Shown in pieces: positions 8,755 through 19,625 of a stretch of DNA of 64,000 nt (position 1 is its first letter; each line of letters opens with the position of its first letter). Under the pieces are notes generated by a model. The model was given only the letters and a program-made list of their open reading frames with translations, ran no database searches and was not told the DNA's origin. The position numbers were made by a program, and so were the translations under genes. Where the stretch lies: positions 1,458,999 through 1,522,998 of the forward strand of contig NZ_JACVAJ010000002.1 of the NCBI RefSeq assembly GCF_014851815.1. Reading direction: 5' to 3'. This DNA is from Pseudoxanthomonas sp. PXM01 (GTDB lineage: Bacteria > Pseudomonadota > Gammaproteobacteria > Xanthomonadales > Xanthomonadaceae).

Positions 8755-9375
8755 TCAGTGTGCGGCGTGCTTCGCGGGGACACCGCCATTCATCAGCTTG
8801 TCTGTCCACGCGATGCCGATGGCGGACAGGATGAAGACGCAGTGGATGATCGTCTGCCACAGCACGCCGTCCGGCGTCAGCTGGGTGCACTGCGTGCTGG
8901 TGATCGCCATCTCGGCCTTCATCTGTGCAAGCTGCGCGGGCGAGCAGAACGGCAAGCCGTTCAGGGCGCCGGCGGCGATGAAGGTCTTCAGCAGATGGAT
9001 GGACGAGATGCCGATGATCGCCATCGCCAGCTTCACCTTCAGCACGGAGGCGTTGACGTGGCTCAACCACTCGGGCTGGTCGGGATGGCCTTCCAGGCGC
9101 AGGCGCGACACGAAGGTCTCGTAACCGCCGACGATCACCATGACCAGCAGGTTGGAGATCATCACCACGTCGATCAGGCCCAGCACGATGAGCATGATCT
9201 CCTGCTCGCCAAGTCCCGGCGCGCGATGGATCAGATGCCACAGCTCCTTGCCGAACAGGAACACGTAGACGCACTGCGCCACGATCAGGCCCAGGTAGAG
9301 CGGCAGCTGCAGCCAGCGCGACGCGAAGATCAGGTTGGGCAGGAAAGCAGGGCGGTGGCTGGGCGGCGGCGTCAT
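8755..9375 (-). CDS. yqhA: YqhA/UPF0114 (TIGR00645) family membrane protein
   Basis: The 206-residue protein begins with the family signature FASRWLQLPLYLGLIVAQ. It has four hydrophobic segments (around residues 22-45, 65-90, 115-140 and 170-190). The conserved DVVMISNLLVMVIVGGYETFVS block and the WLSHVNASVLKVKLA segment are typical of UPF0114. It is an inner-membrane protein of unknown function. It heads a short minus-strand pair with the GNAT gene and is divergent from the glutathione transferase gene. Confidence 0.92.
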   Translation of the reverse strand: MTPPPSHRPAFLPNLIFASRWLQLPLYLGLIVAQCVYVFLFGKELWHLIHRAPGLGEQEIMLIVLGLIDVVMISNLLVMVIVGGYETFVSRLRLEGHPDQPEWLSHVNASVLKVKLAMAIIGISSIHLLKTFIAAGALNGLPFCSPAQLAQMKAEMAITSTQCTQLTPDGVLWQTIIHCVFILSAIGIAWTDKLMNGGVPAKHAAH

Positions 9376-9484
9376 GGGGGAACAGTCATTTCCAAGGATG
9401 GCGCAGGGTACCGGCCGGATTTGACGCTGCCAAGTCTGTCCCGACCGCTAGACTCGCAGGCCTCCCCCTCCTGCGGAAACCGCC

Positions 9485-10201
9485 ATGATCGACCTCTATT
9501 ACTGGCCCACCCCCAACGGCCACAAGATCACGCTGCTGCTGGAAGAACTGGCGGAAGCGGGCGCGAAGCTCGACTACCGCATCGTCCCGGTGAACATCGG
9601 CAAGGGCGACCAGTTCAAGCCGGAGTACCTCGCCTTCTCGCCCAACAACAAGATGCCGGCCATCATCGACCACGCCCCCGCCGACGGCGGCGAGCCGATC
9701 AGCGTGTTCGAGTCCGGCGCCATCCTGCTGTATTTGGCCAACAAGGCCGGCCGCTTCTTCGGTACCGACACGCGCCAGAAAGTGGCCGTGAACCAGTGGC
9801 TGATGTGGCAGATGGGGGGCCTGGGCCCGATGAGCGGGCAGTACGGCCACTTCACCGTGTATGCGCCAGAAAAGATCCCCTACGCCATCGACCGCTATAC
9901 CCGCGAAGTGCAGCGCCTGCTCGGCGTGCTGGACACGCAGCTGGCGAAGCATGCGTTCGTTGCCGGCGACGATTACAGCATCGCCGACATGGCGATCCAT
10001 CCGTGGATCAACGCCTACGACAAGGCGCCGCTGGACCTTGCGCCGTATCCGCACCTGCAGCGCTGGCAGGCTGCCATCGCCGCGCGCCCAGCCGTGCAGC
10101 GCGCGTATGCGCTGAAGTCGCAGGTGAATCCCGATGCCGGCAAGCCGTTGACCGATGAGGAGCGCAAGCTCCTGTTCGGCCAGGGTGGTCCGAAGGCCTG
10201 A
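9485..10201 (+). CDS. yfcG: YfcG-type glutathione transferase / disulfide-bond oxidoreductase
   Basis: The 238-residue protein has an N-terminal thioredoxin-like domain starting MIDLYYWPTPNGHKITLLLEE and a C-terminal helical domain. The PNGHK, SPNNKMPAI and FESGAILLYLA segments match the Nu-class YfcG family closely. YfcG enzymes use two glutathione molecules and act mainly as disulfide-bond reductases, with no catalytic cysteine. The Thr/Asn pair near residue 9 in TPNG is the usual glutathione-contacting site and is present. It is a cytoplasmic, probably dimeric enzyme involved in thiol homeostasis. Confidence 0.92.
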   Translation: MIDLYYWPTPNGHKITLLLEELAEAGAKLDYRIVPVNIGKGDQFKPEYLAFSPNNKMPAIIDHAPADGGEPISVFESGAILLYLANKAGRFFGTDTRQKVAVNQWLMWQMGGLGPMSGQYGHFTVYAPEKIPYAIDRYTREVQRLLGVLDTQLAKHAFVAGDDYSIADMAIHPWINAYDKAPLDLAPYPHLQRWQAAIAARPAVQRAYALKSQVNPDAGKPLTDEERKLLFGQGGPKA

Positions 10202-10230
10202 GGAACCCGTCCGGGCGTTCGCGGGCATAA

Positions 10231-12492
<2,262 letters not shown>

Positions 12493-12517
12493 TTCCGCAC
12501 CCACCAGGAGCACCGCG

Positions 12518-12955
12518 ATGTCGACGCATGTCCCCGCTCAACCCAACTGGTGGCAACGCAACTGGAAGTGGTTCGTGCCTGTGCTGGCGGCGCTGCTGTT
12601 GGCGCTGTTCGCCGCGTTCGTGTTCGGCATCGTGGCGCTGATCTTCGGCGCCCTCAAATCCTCGACGCCTTACCAGCACGCCATCACGCGTGCCCAGGCC
12701 GATCCCGCGGTGGTGGCCGCACTCGGGGAGCCGATCCGCGCCGGCTGGTTCGTGCAGGGCAATATCGGCGTCGATGGCGCCAGCGGCGAAGCCGACCTGG
12801 CGATTCCGCTGGACGGTGCGCGTGCGGACGGCACGCTGTACGTGGTGGCGGAGAAGAAGGCCGGGGAGTGGCGCTACGAGACGTTGGCGGTGAACGTCGA
12901 GGGCGGCGAGCGGATCGTGCTGACGGACGCATCCTCGCCCGCCACCGATCGCTGA
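12518..12955 (+). CDS. Coa1-family (cytochrome oxidase assembly factor 1-like) membrane protein
   Basis: The 145-residue protein has one strong membrane helix (residues about 15-45) followed by a periplasmic-type domain. The pattern SSTPYQHAITRAQADPAVVAALGEP then IDGxSG-like strands matches PF08695, Coa1 (there related to TIM21). Bacterial members are poorly characterised, and a role in cytochrome oxidase assembly is not shown. It starts 25 bases after the peptidase gene with AGGAGCACCGCG upstream, so the two may be co-transcribed. It converges with the large alpha-2-macroglobulin gene. Confidence 0.8.
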   Translation: MSTHVPAQPNWWQRNWKWFVPVLAALLLALFAAFVFGIVALIFGALKSSTPYQHAITRAQADPAVVAALGEPIRAGWFVQGNIGVDGASGEADLAIPLDGARADGTLYVVAEKKAGEWRYETLAVNVEGGERIVLTDASSPATDR

Positions 12956-12970
12956 AGCCGCAGCGCCCCG

Positions 12971-12998
12971 CGCACGGCGGCCCAAGGGCCACCGTGCG
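12971..12998. terminator. Bidirectional hairpin between convergent genes
   Basis: CGCACGG and CCGTGCG flank an inner GGCCC/GGGCC pairing with a 2-nt loop and one C-A mismatch. There is no T-run on either strand, so its efficiency as an intrinsic terminator is uncertain. Confidence 0.4.
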
Positions 12999-13004
12999 TC
13001 CGGT

Positions 13005-16000
13005 TCACGGTGAAGGCGACGGTACGACGGCAAGGCGATCCGACGCCGTGCGTGCGTGGCTGGCGTTGCCGTACATCAACTCCGCCTTGGCGGGCGCGGC
13101 CAGGTAATCGCCCGCGTTCGCCACCCGCGCGAAATAGTGCACGTCGTGCCGCCCCGCCGGCAGGTATTCGGCGTAGAACTTCGGCGCACGCGGGTCCAAC
13201 CGGCGTGTCCGGAACACCGGGCTGCCGATCGAGGACACCTGCTTGAGGTCGAGCCCGGCCACGGCGGACAGTGCGAGATCGGTCGGCCGCAGGCCGCCGG
13301 GCACGTCATCGGTCAACGCCACGAAATGCCGTGCCGAGGTGGTCTGCACCGTCAGGGTCACGCGGATCCAGTCGCCTTCCTGCACGGGATGCGTACCCAG
13401 TGCCTGCCAGGCGCCGGCACGCAGGACCTCGTAGCGTCGGGCGAGCGACAGACCGACGGCGGACGCCTGCGCGCGCGCAGCGTCCTCGTGGTAATCGACC
13501 TCGGCCACATAGCCCAGCCAGGCGCGCTGGCCCGGCGCCTGGGCGAGCGTCAGCGTGGCGTCGTCCACCGCGTCCTGCGGCACGGCCCAGCGCGCCCGTA
13601 CCTCGCCCACCGACAGCGACAGCGTGGTCCGCTGTCCGGCGACGGCCGCCTGCACGGTGGCGGGATGTGCCGGCTCTGATGCCGTCGCGCCATCCAGGGC
13701 CACCAGGCAGTACGCACCGGTCTGGGTGTCGACACTGGCTGCGCCGCCGGCGTACAGGTCCACCAGTCCCCGCAGCAGCCCATCGCGCACCTGCCTGTCG
13801 GCGAGCGCGGGATGGTCGTTGAGGACGCCGAGCAGCGCGCACTGCTCGCGCAGGCGCGAGCCCATCCAGCGCGCCCAGCCGTCGTCGCGGTCGATCTGCC
13901 GGGCAAGGCCACGCGCCGGGAAGTGCGCCAGCACCGATGCCAGTGCGTCGGGCGTCGCAGGATGTTGCGCGGCGGCCAGCGCACGCAGGCCGGCGATGCG
14001 CGCCGGCAACGCGAGCCCGCCCCAGACCCGCCACAGACCGTCCACGCTGGTCCGGTCGGTGCGCACGGCCGCGACGGCGAGCGCGGTGTCGTTGTGGTCC
14101 CCGGGCACGAGGCCGCGGGATCGCGCCACGGTCGCATCGGCCGCCCTGGCGGCGGCATCCGCGGCGGCGGCCGCCGCCGCTGCGGCTTCGGCAGCGTCGT
14201 ACTCGAGCTGCGTTGCGGCATCCGCGCCAACGGGGGCCGCGATCCGGCGACGCGGGGCCTCGTCTTCCGGTGCGGGCAGGCGTTGACGGTCGAGGAAGTC
14301 GTGCGCCCCACGCGCCACCTGCTCCGGCACGGCATATCCGCGTTGGCGCAGCCATGCGAAGGCCTGCAGCGTGTACGCAGTCAGTGCAACCTGGCCGCGC
14401 GTGCCGAAACCGCCGTCGTCCATGCCGGCCTCGTCGGCGAAGAAGCGCATGCCCCCGTCCTCGTCCTGGAAGACGGCCGCGTTGTCCAGCGCTTCCTGCA
14501 CCACCGCGGCGGCGTCCGGCCAGGCGGCGGTATCGCCACGTTCGGTGGCCAGCGCCGCGCCCACCGCACGGCTGAGGATCTGTTCCCAGCACCGGTGCGG
14601 ATAGGCATGCAGGTCGCGCGTCCAGCGCTCGACCAGTCCTGCGCCGCCACGGCTGGCCTCCACCGCCAGACGGGGATCGCGGGCGTCGGTAGGCAGCGCC
14701 GGCATCTTCAGCACGACCGGTGCGTCGTCCAGCCAGCCGGCCTGCACGCGGCGCGCGGCGACCAGCGGCGAGGCCACCTCGACCGGTGCGGCGATGGCGT
14801 CCCGTCCGGTCGCGGCCTCCACCGACGCCACAACCTGCAACGCCCCCACCGCAGAGGGCTGGATAGTGGTCGCGATGCCGGTCTGGCCGCGGGCGGCCAG
14901 CGTCAGCGCGTGCTCCCCGGCATCGGCCTGTGCGACGCCGTTGCCCTGCAGTGCGATGCGCGCCTGCACCGGGAGCGCGACATCACCCGACTGCCGCAGG
15001 TGCGCGGCGAGCCGCGCCCGGTCGCCCGGATAAAGGCGCACCGGCACCTGCAGCCGCGCTTCCACAGGCAGGCCGACTTCCAGTGCAGCGTCGACCTGCT
15101 CGAACCCGTCATCGGCATCTCCGCTCCATGCGACCGCGCGCCAGCGCGTGAGATTGTCGGGCAACGCCACCTCGAAACTGCGCGACTCTCCCGGCGCGAG
15201 CACGATGCCGGCCTGCCAGAACGCCGTATCGGCGAAGCGCGTGCGCACGCGCGCCAGCGGCGACTGCGCGCTGCCCTGCTCGCGCGGTCGCACATCCGTC
15301 GCCGGACGCTCACCGGCCTGAAAGATATCGGCCGGATCGATGCGCGAACCGGTGACTTCGATCCTGTCGAGCGTGGCATTGCCGGTTTCAGCAAATCCGC
15401 CCATTCGATCGAGCGCAACGGCCGGCGCGGGGGGTGGCGGTGGCGCAGGGGGTGCCGACGGCGAAGGCGGGGTGACGATGTCGGACGGCCGCGGCTCCCA
15501 AACGTCCACGGGAGGCGCTTCGGGCGGTGGAGGCAGTGATGACGTGCCGGGCGGTGGCGCTTCACTGCTTTCAGCTTCTGTGCGCGGCCACGGCAGTGCC
15601 CATGTCCAGCCATTGCTGCGCCATTGGTAAAAGCCTATTGGCCACGAAGATCCATATTCCTGCTCACGCCCCAGCCAGTGGGTGCCGAGAGGATCCGCAT
15701 ACGCCAGCCACTGCCCCGCCATCGCACGCAGGGCGTCATCGGTTACCGCCACGGCGACCTGCCGCGGCCGATCGCCGGTATTGGTCAGCACCAACCGCGC
15801 CGGTTGCCCGGGACGCGCATCGTCCGCCCGCAGCGACACGCTCACGGCCGGCGCGGCTTTCGGACGGGCGACGGTGACGTCGACACTGGCACTGCGCAGC
15901 GGCAACGGCGCGCGATAGCCGGGCGCCGCGTCGACGGCATCATCGCGGTCGCGGATGTGCACGCCGATGCTGAGCGGTCCCTGCGTGTTGGGCGGCAAGC

Positions 16001-18935
16001 GCAATGCGATCTCCTGCGTGCCGGCACGTACCTCGGCCACGTGGTGGCCAACCAGCGCGCCATGCTGGCGGAACACGAACAGCGCGGTCGCCCGCGATTG
16101 CGGTTGCGTCAGCACCACGTTGACCGGTCCGCCGGGAAGCGGCTCGCCACGTCCCGTCACCAGGCTGATCTCGCGCGATGCGGCGGCGACGGCATCGCCG
16201 GCCCAGACGTACTGCGTCATCGTTGCGGGCGCGGCATCGCCGCTGCGGGCCAACAGGCGATAACGGCCGCTGCGTGTACGGGGTACGTCGCACGTGGAGC
16301 GCTGTCCTGCGATCAGCGCGCAGGTCGCCACACGCTCGCCCACGGCGTCCTCGGATGCTCTCCAGTCCTGCCCCAGGTAATCGACCTGCACTTCGACGGG
16401 CGCGGCATCGATGCCGTTGCCGTCCGCGTCTATGACGACTGCCTGCAGGTGGAGAGGCGTGTCCGCATCCCACCAGTACGGCTCGCTACGCAGGCCCACG
16501 TAGCGCGCGTGCCGGGCGTAGCGTGCCTTGGCGGCGTTGCTGACGGTGCCTTCGCGTTCGCTGGGCTTGATCTCCACCACCGCCTGCAGCATGCCGAAGG
16601 CAGGTGGCTCGAGATGCGGCTCGCTTCCTCCCGGGAACGCCACCGGCAGCGAAACCCGTGCCTTGCCATCGGCATCGGTGCGGACACGCGTGGCGGGCGG
16701 CGCCAGCGTCACGCCGCCGCGTCCCGCGCCGGACACGACATCGACGAAGGTGTAGTCGGCATAGCGTGGATACGCCTCGCCCAGCGGCAGGCCGGTCAGC
16801 AACGTGCTGACCCGTTCGAGCGGCATGCCGGCCGCCGGGCCACCGGAGTAGTAACCCGCCTCGACCTCGAACGCGAACGTATCGCCCTCGCGCAACACAC
16901 GTTCCTCGGTATCCGTACGCGCCCACAGGTCCTGCGCGCGATAGGTGCCGACGAAGAAGCAGGCGCCGTTCTCTTCATCGGCATCGGGCAGTCCGATGCA
17001 GTACGTGCCGTCGGTCAGGTGTACGGGCAATGCCAGTTTGGCATGGATGACGCCCTGGGCATCCGGCGTGGCCTGCCATCGCAGGACGGTCTTCGACTCC
17101 TCCATCGCGACCAGGGCCAGCTCGAGCGGCGCCGGCTGCGCGATGCGCTGCAGCCGGCCAGCGACGCGTTCGCGTTGCCACAGTTGGTACTGCACCGTCG
17201 CACCGGCGGTGTACAGCGGACGGTCGCTGACACCCCACAGGTGACGGCGCGCCGAGGCGCCCAGCCTCAAGCCGTAGCGCTGGCTCGCACCGAGCGGCAA
17301 TACCGCGCGCTCGGCCCGCGCGCCGTTGCCGCGCGTCGCACGCAGCCACCAGCGCGGGTACTCGCCATCCAAGGCATCGGGCAGGACATGGCCCACCGGC
17401 AGCGCAAGCCGCGCGACGCCATCCCGATCGGTGCGGGCTTCCGCCAGCGTGCGCACCGACGCTTCAGGTGACCCCTGCAGCAGAAGCTCCACGCGTGCGC
17501 CAGCGATCCCCCCGTCCTCCGACCATGCCTGCGCCCAGGCGATCACCTCGCGCTCGCCGGTCAACGCGACCAGATCGAACGCGGGTGCGGCGAACTCCAC
17601 CCCGGCCTGACGACGCAGGTAGGGCGAGCGCCGGGCGTCGGCGGACTGGACCTCCCAGCGCGTCCATCCTCCTTCGCGCAAGGCGAGGTCGTCGACCGGC
17701 GAGGTCACCGCGACGCGGGTGTTGGAAGCTGCGGCCGGCACGCGTGCGTCATCCGCCTGCAACGCCGTGCCGAGTGCGGTGACGTGCAACGGCGTACCCG
17801 TCGCGTTGATGCCTTCCAGCCGCGACGCCGGCAGCGCACGTGCATCGAGCAGGACACGCTCGCCCGACGCCTTCAGACTGGGCTGCGCATCGGTGGTGCG
17901 CACGTCGAGGGTGAGCGGAACCAGCGAAGCGCCCTCCGTCGTGGTCATGTCCTGCCACGCCAGCGAGAGCCGCGTGTTGGCAGGGGCGACGGTCAACTGC
18001 GCGATCGCTCCCGGCGCGAGTGCCTCGTACCGGCCACGCCCTCTCACGTAGTAGGGGCTGCCTTCATGCCAGCGCGTCACGGTCACGCCGGCAGGCAGGC
18101 GTGCCGCGAACCGCTCCCGTGATGCGGCATCCGGCATCCGGGACAACACCACCTGGACCGGCTCACCCGGCAGGCACGCGAGCGCCGCATGCGCGACCGG
18201 ACCCTCGAGCGTGCGCACCTCGTCGCGCTGCCGGCACGACAGCTGGCGCACGCGGAAGGATTCGTTGGGGAGCGCGCTCAGCAGCATTTCGTTCTGGGTT
18301 CCCCGCAGGTCGCCTGCCTCGCTCCGCAGCCCTGGCGCCACGTGCAGGTTCACACGCGCGTCGGCTGCGACTTCGCCCGACAGCCGGACCTGGAAGCGGT
18401 GCACTCCGCCGTCGTAGCGGAATCGCGGAAGACGGTCGATCGAATAGGGCACATCGCGTTCGCCGACCCTGACGCGCAGTACCGCCTGCACGTCGGCAAC
18501 CGTCATTGCCATGTTCGCGGTGACGCTGAAACGCGGCATGCCGTCGTCCCATCCTTCCACGTAGGCACTCAGGGCCGGACGTTCGGTTTCGACATGCAGC
18601 ACCTGCGCCGGGATCGCCTTGCCCTGCTGGGTCAACAGGCCGGGAGCGAGTTCGATGCGATACCGGGTGGCGGGGCGGGGCGCAGCGGGCGGCTCGATCG
18701 CGCACAGCAGCAGGACGTCATCGTTCCAGTGGCAGGCCAGCGGCAGCGCGGGCGTCGTGCGTACGGCATCGCGCTGGACCTGGTTGTCCCAGACCCGCAT
18801 GGGCGCTGCGAATTCCAGCTGCAACCCGCCATAAGAAAAGTCGGCGTCGACCGTTGGATCCGCCGCTTGCGCCGCGAAGGACCATCCCGCCATCCCCAAC
18901 AGCCAGCCCCATACCGCAATGCGCGCGTGTCGCAT
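13005..18935 (-). CDS. Very large alpha-2-macroglobulin family protein
   Basis: The 1976-residue protein has a cleavable signal peptide (MRHARIAVWGWLLGMAGWSFAAQA) and no lipobox, so it is probably periplasmic. Bacterial A2Ms trap proteases through a bait region and a reactive thioester. The thioester signature CWEQ is present with Cys1449 in YPHRCWEQI. Macroglobulin-like beta-domains fill the first 1100 residues. A proline-rich stretch (about 1122-1174) and a motif LDRIEVTGSRI (1189-1199) follow, then the A2M core. An alanine-rich insert lies at about 1577-1607 inside the thioester-domain helices. E. coli relatives are 1534-1653 residues, so this one is unusually long. A start four codons upstream (18947) is possible. 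The gene stands alone, without a penicillin-binding protein 1C partner beside it. Confidence 0.93.
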   Translation of the reverse strand: MRHARIAVWGWLLGMAGWSFAAQAADPTVDADFSYGGLQLEFAAPMRVWDNQVQRDAVRTTPALPLACHWNDDVLLLCAIEPPAAPRPATRYRIELAPGLLTQQGKAIPAQVLHVETERPALSAYVEGWDDGMPRFSVTANMAMTVADVQAVLRVRVGERDVPYSIDRLPRFRYDGGVHRFQVRLSGEVAADARVNLHVAPGLRSEAGDLRGTQNEMLLSALPNESFRVRQLSCRQRDEVRTLEGPVAHAALACLPGEPVQVVLSRMPDAASRERFAARLPAGVTVTRWHEGSPYYVRGRGRYEALAPGAIAQLTVAPANTRLSLAWQDMTTTEGASLVPLTLDVRTTDAQPSLKASGERVLLDARALPASRLEGINATGTPLHVTALGTALQADDARVPAAASNTRVAVTSPVDDLALREGGWTRWEVQSADARRSPYLRRQAGVEFAAPAFDLVALTGEREVIAWAQAWSEDGGIAGARVELLLQGSPEASVRTLAEARTDRDGVARLALPVGHVLPDALDGEYPRWWLRATRGNGARAERAVLPLGASQRYGLRLGASARRHLWGVSDRPLYTAGATVQYQLWQRERVAGRLQRIAQPAPLELALVAMEESKTVLRWQATPDAQGVIHAKLALPVHLTDGTYCIGLPDADEENGACFFVGTYRAQDLWARTDTEERVLREGDTFAFEVEAGYYSGGPAAGMPLERVSTLLTGLPLGEAYPRYADYTFVDVVSGAGRGGVTLAPPATRVRTDADGKARVSLPVAFPGGSEPHLEPPAFGMLQAVVEIKPSEREGTVSNAAKARYARHARYVGLRSEPYWWDADTPLHLQAVVIDADGNGIDAAPVEVQVDYLGQDWRASEDAVGERVATCALIAGQRSTCDVPRTRSGRYRLLARSGDAAPATMTQYVWAGDAVAAASREISLVTGRGEPLPGGPVNVVLTQPQSRATALFVFRQHGALVGHHVAEVRAGTQEIALRLPPNTQGPLSIGVHIRDRDDAVDAAPGYRAPLPLRSASVDVTVARPKAAPAVSVSLRADDARPGQPARLVLTNTGDRPRQVAVAVTDDALRAMAGQWLAYADPLGTHWLGREQEYGSSWPIGFYQWRSNGWTWALPWPRTEAESSEAPPPGTSSLPPPPEAPPVDVWEPRPSDIVTPPSPSAPPAPPPPPAPAVALDRMGGFAETGNATLDRIEVTGSRIDPADIFQAGERPATDVRPREQGSAQSPLARVRTRFADTAFWQAGIVLAPGESRSFEVALPDNLTRWRAVAWSGDADDGFEQVDAALEVGLPVEARLQVPVRLYPGDRARLAAHLRQSGDVALPVQARIALQGNGVAQADAGEHALTLAARGQTGIATTIQPSAVGALQVVASVEAATGRDAIAAPVEVASPLVAARRVQAGWLDDAPVVLKMPALPTDARDPRLAVEASRGGAGLVERWTRDLHAYPHRCWEQILSRAVGAALATERGDTAAWPDAAAVVQEALDNAAVFQDEDGGMRFFADEAGMDDGGFGTRGQVALTAYTLQAFAWLRQRGYAVPEQVARGAHDFLDRQRLPAPEDEAPRRRIAAPVGADAATQLEYDAAEAAAAAAAAADAAARAADATVARSRGLVPGDHNDTALAVAAVRTDRTSVDGLWRVWGGLALPARIAGLRALAAAQHPATPDALASVLAHFPARGLARQIDRDDGWARWMGSRLREQCALLGVLNDHPALADRQVRDGLLRGLVDLYAGGAASVDTQTGAYCLVALDGATASEPAHPATVQAAVAGQRTTLSLSVGEVRARWAVPQDAVDDATLTLAQAPGQRAWLGYVAEVDYHEDAARAQASAVGLSLARRYEVLRAGAWQALGTHPVQEGDWIRVTLTVQTTSARHFVALTDDVPGGLRPTDLALSAVAGLDLKQVSSIGSPVFRTRRLDPRAPKFYAEYLPAGRHDVHYFARVANAGDYLAAPAKAELMYGNASHARTASDRLAVVPSPSP

Positions 18936-18997
18936 GCCGCTCCCCATCGGTGTCCGTTCCGGACCCGATGCTGCCTGCGATCACGCGCGAACGCCAC

Positions 18998-19013
18998 CCG
19001 GCCGGAGGGCCGG
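18998..19013 (-). terminator. Short GC hairpin after the lipoprotein gene
   Basis: CCGGCC and GGCCGG pair around a GGAG loop just beyond the stop of the minus-strand lipoprotein gene and before the macroglobulin start. It lacks a T-run, so this is a weak terminator call. Confidence 0.3.
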
Positions 19014-19022
19014 TGACGCAGG

Positions 19023-19493
19023 TCAGGGATTCTTCGTCGCCGGCGCGGACTCGGGCACCACGATGGTCGGATCCACCGGCGTACCCGGCGGCACGTAGAT
19101 CGCCACACCGGCCGCCTGCTTCTGCGTGGTGGGGATGCCCATGCTGAGGCCGCCGCCCGAGTGGCGTCCGTAGCTGCCCGCGCCCACCGACATACCCACC
19201 GGCGAGCCGCTGGAACCCACGCCCAGCAGCACGATGCCGTTGGCGCCGAGGGCGGCGGCTTCGCGCTTGAGGCGGGCCACCGCGGCGTCGGTCTGGCCCT
19301 GGGTGCCGAAGCCGACCGCGCTCTTGGACTCGAGCTGCGCGATCTCCAGCGACCCGGCGGGTGCCGTGCGATAGACCTGCACCTGCGCGGGATCGAGCGC
19401 GGGGCGCGCCTGGCCCAGCATGACCTTAGAACTGCTGGCACAGCCTGCGGCAAGCAGTGCGGCGACCAAGACGGGGGCGATGCGGAACGTCAT
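19023..19493 (-). CDS. Lipoprotein of unknown function
   Basis: The 156-residue protein starts with a signal peptide and lipobox (LVAALLAAGCASS), predicting lipid attachment at Cys18. The mature chain has a QTDAAVARLKREAAALGANGIVLLGVG segment. This pattern of a helix followed by 'GANGIVLL' is common in small secreted proteins of this class that bind metals or act as YajI-like envelope factors, but no function can be assigned. The middle is glycine- and serine-rich and the C-terminus is proline-rich. It sits 88 bases upstream of the macroglobulin gene on the same strand, so co-transcription is possible. Confidence 0.75.
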   Translation of the reverse strand: MTFRIAPVLVAALLAAGCASSSKVMLGQARPALDPAQVQVYRTAPAGSLEIAQLESKSAVGFGTQGQTDAAVARLKREAAALGANGIVLLGVGSSGSPVGMSVGAGSYGRHSGGGLSMGIPTTQKQAAGVAIYVPPGTPVDPTIVVPESAPATKNP

Positions 19494-19625
19494 GACGGCT
19501 TCTCCCGGTGACCTGCGGCGATCTTCCGCCGGACGGCCTGAATGTTGGCACAGCCCGCGGGCGACCGGCGTGACGGGGTGGGCGGGTTATCATTTCGTCC
19601 AGACCATGTTCCCGTTTCCTGCACG

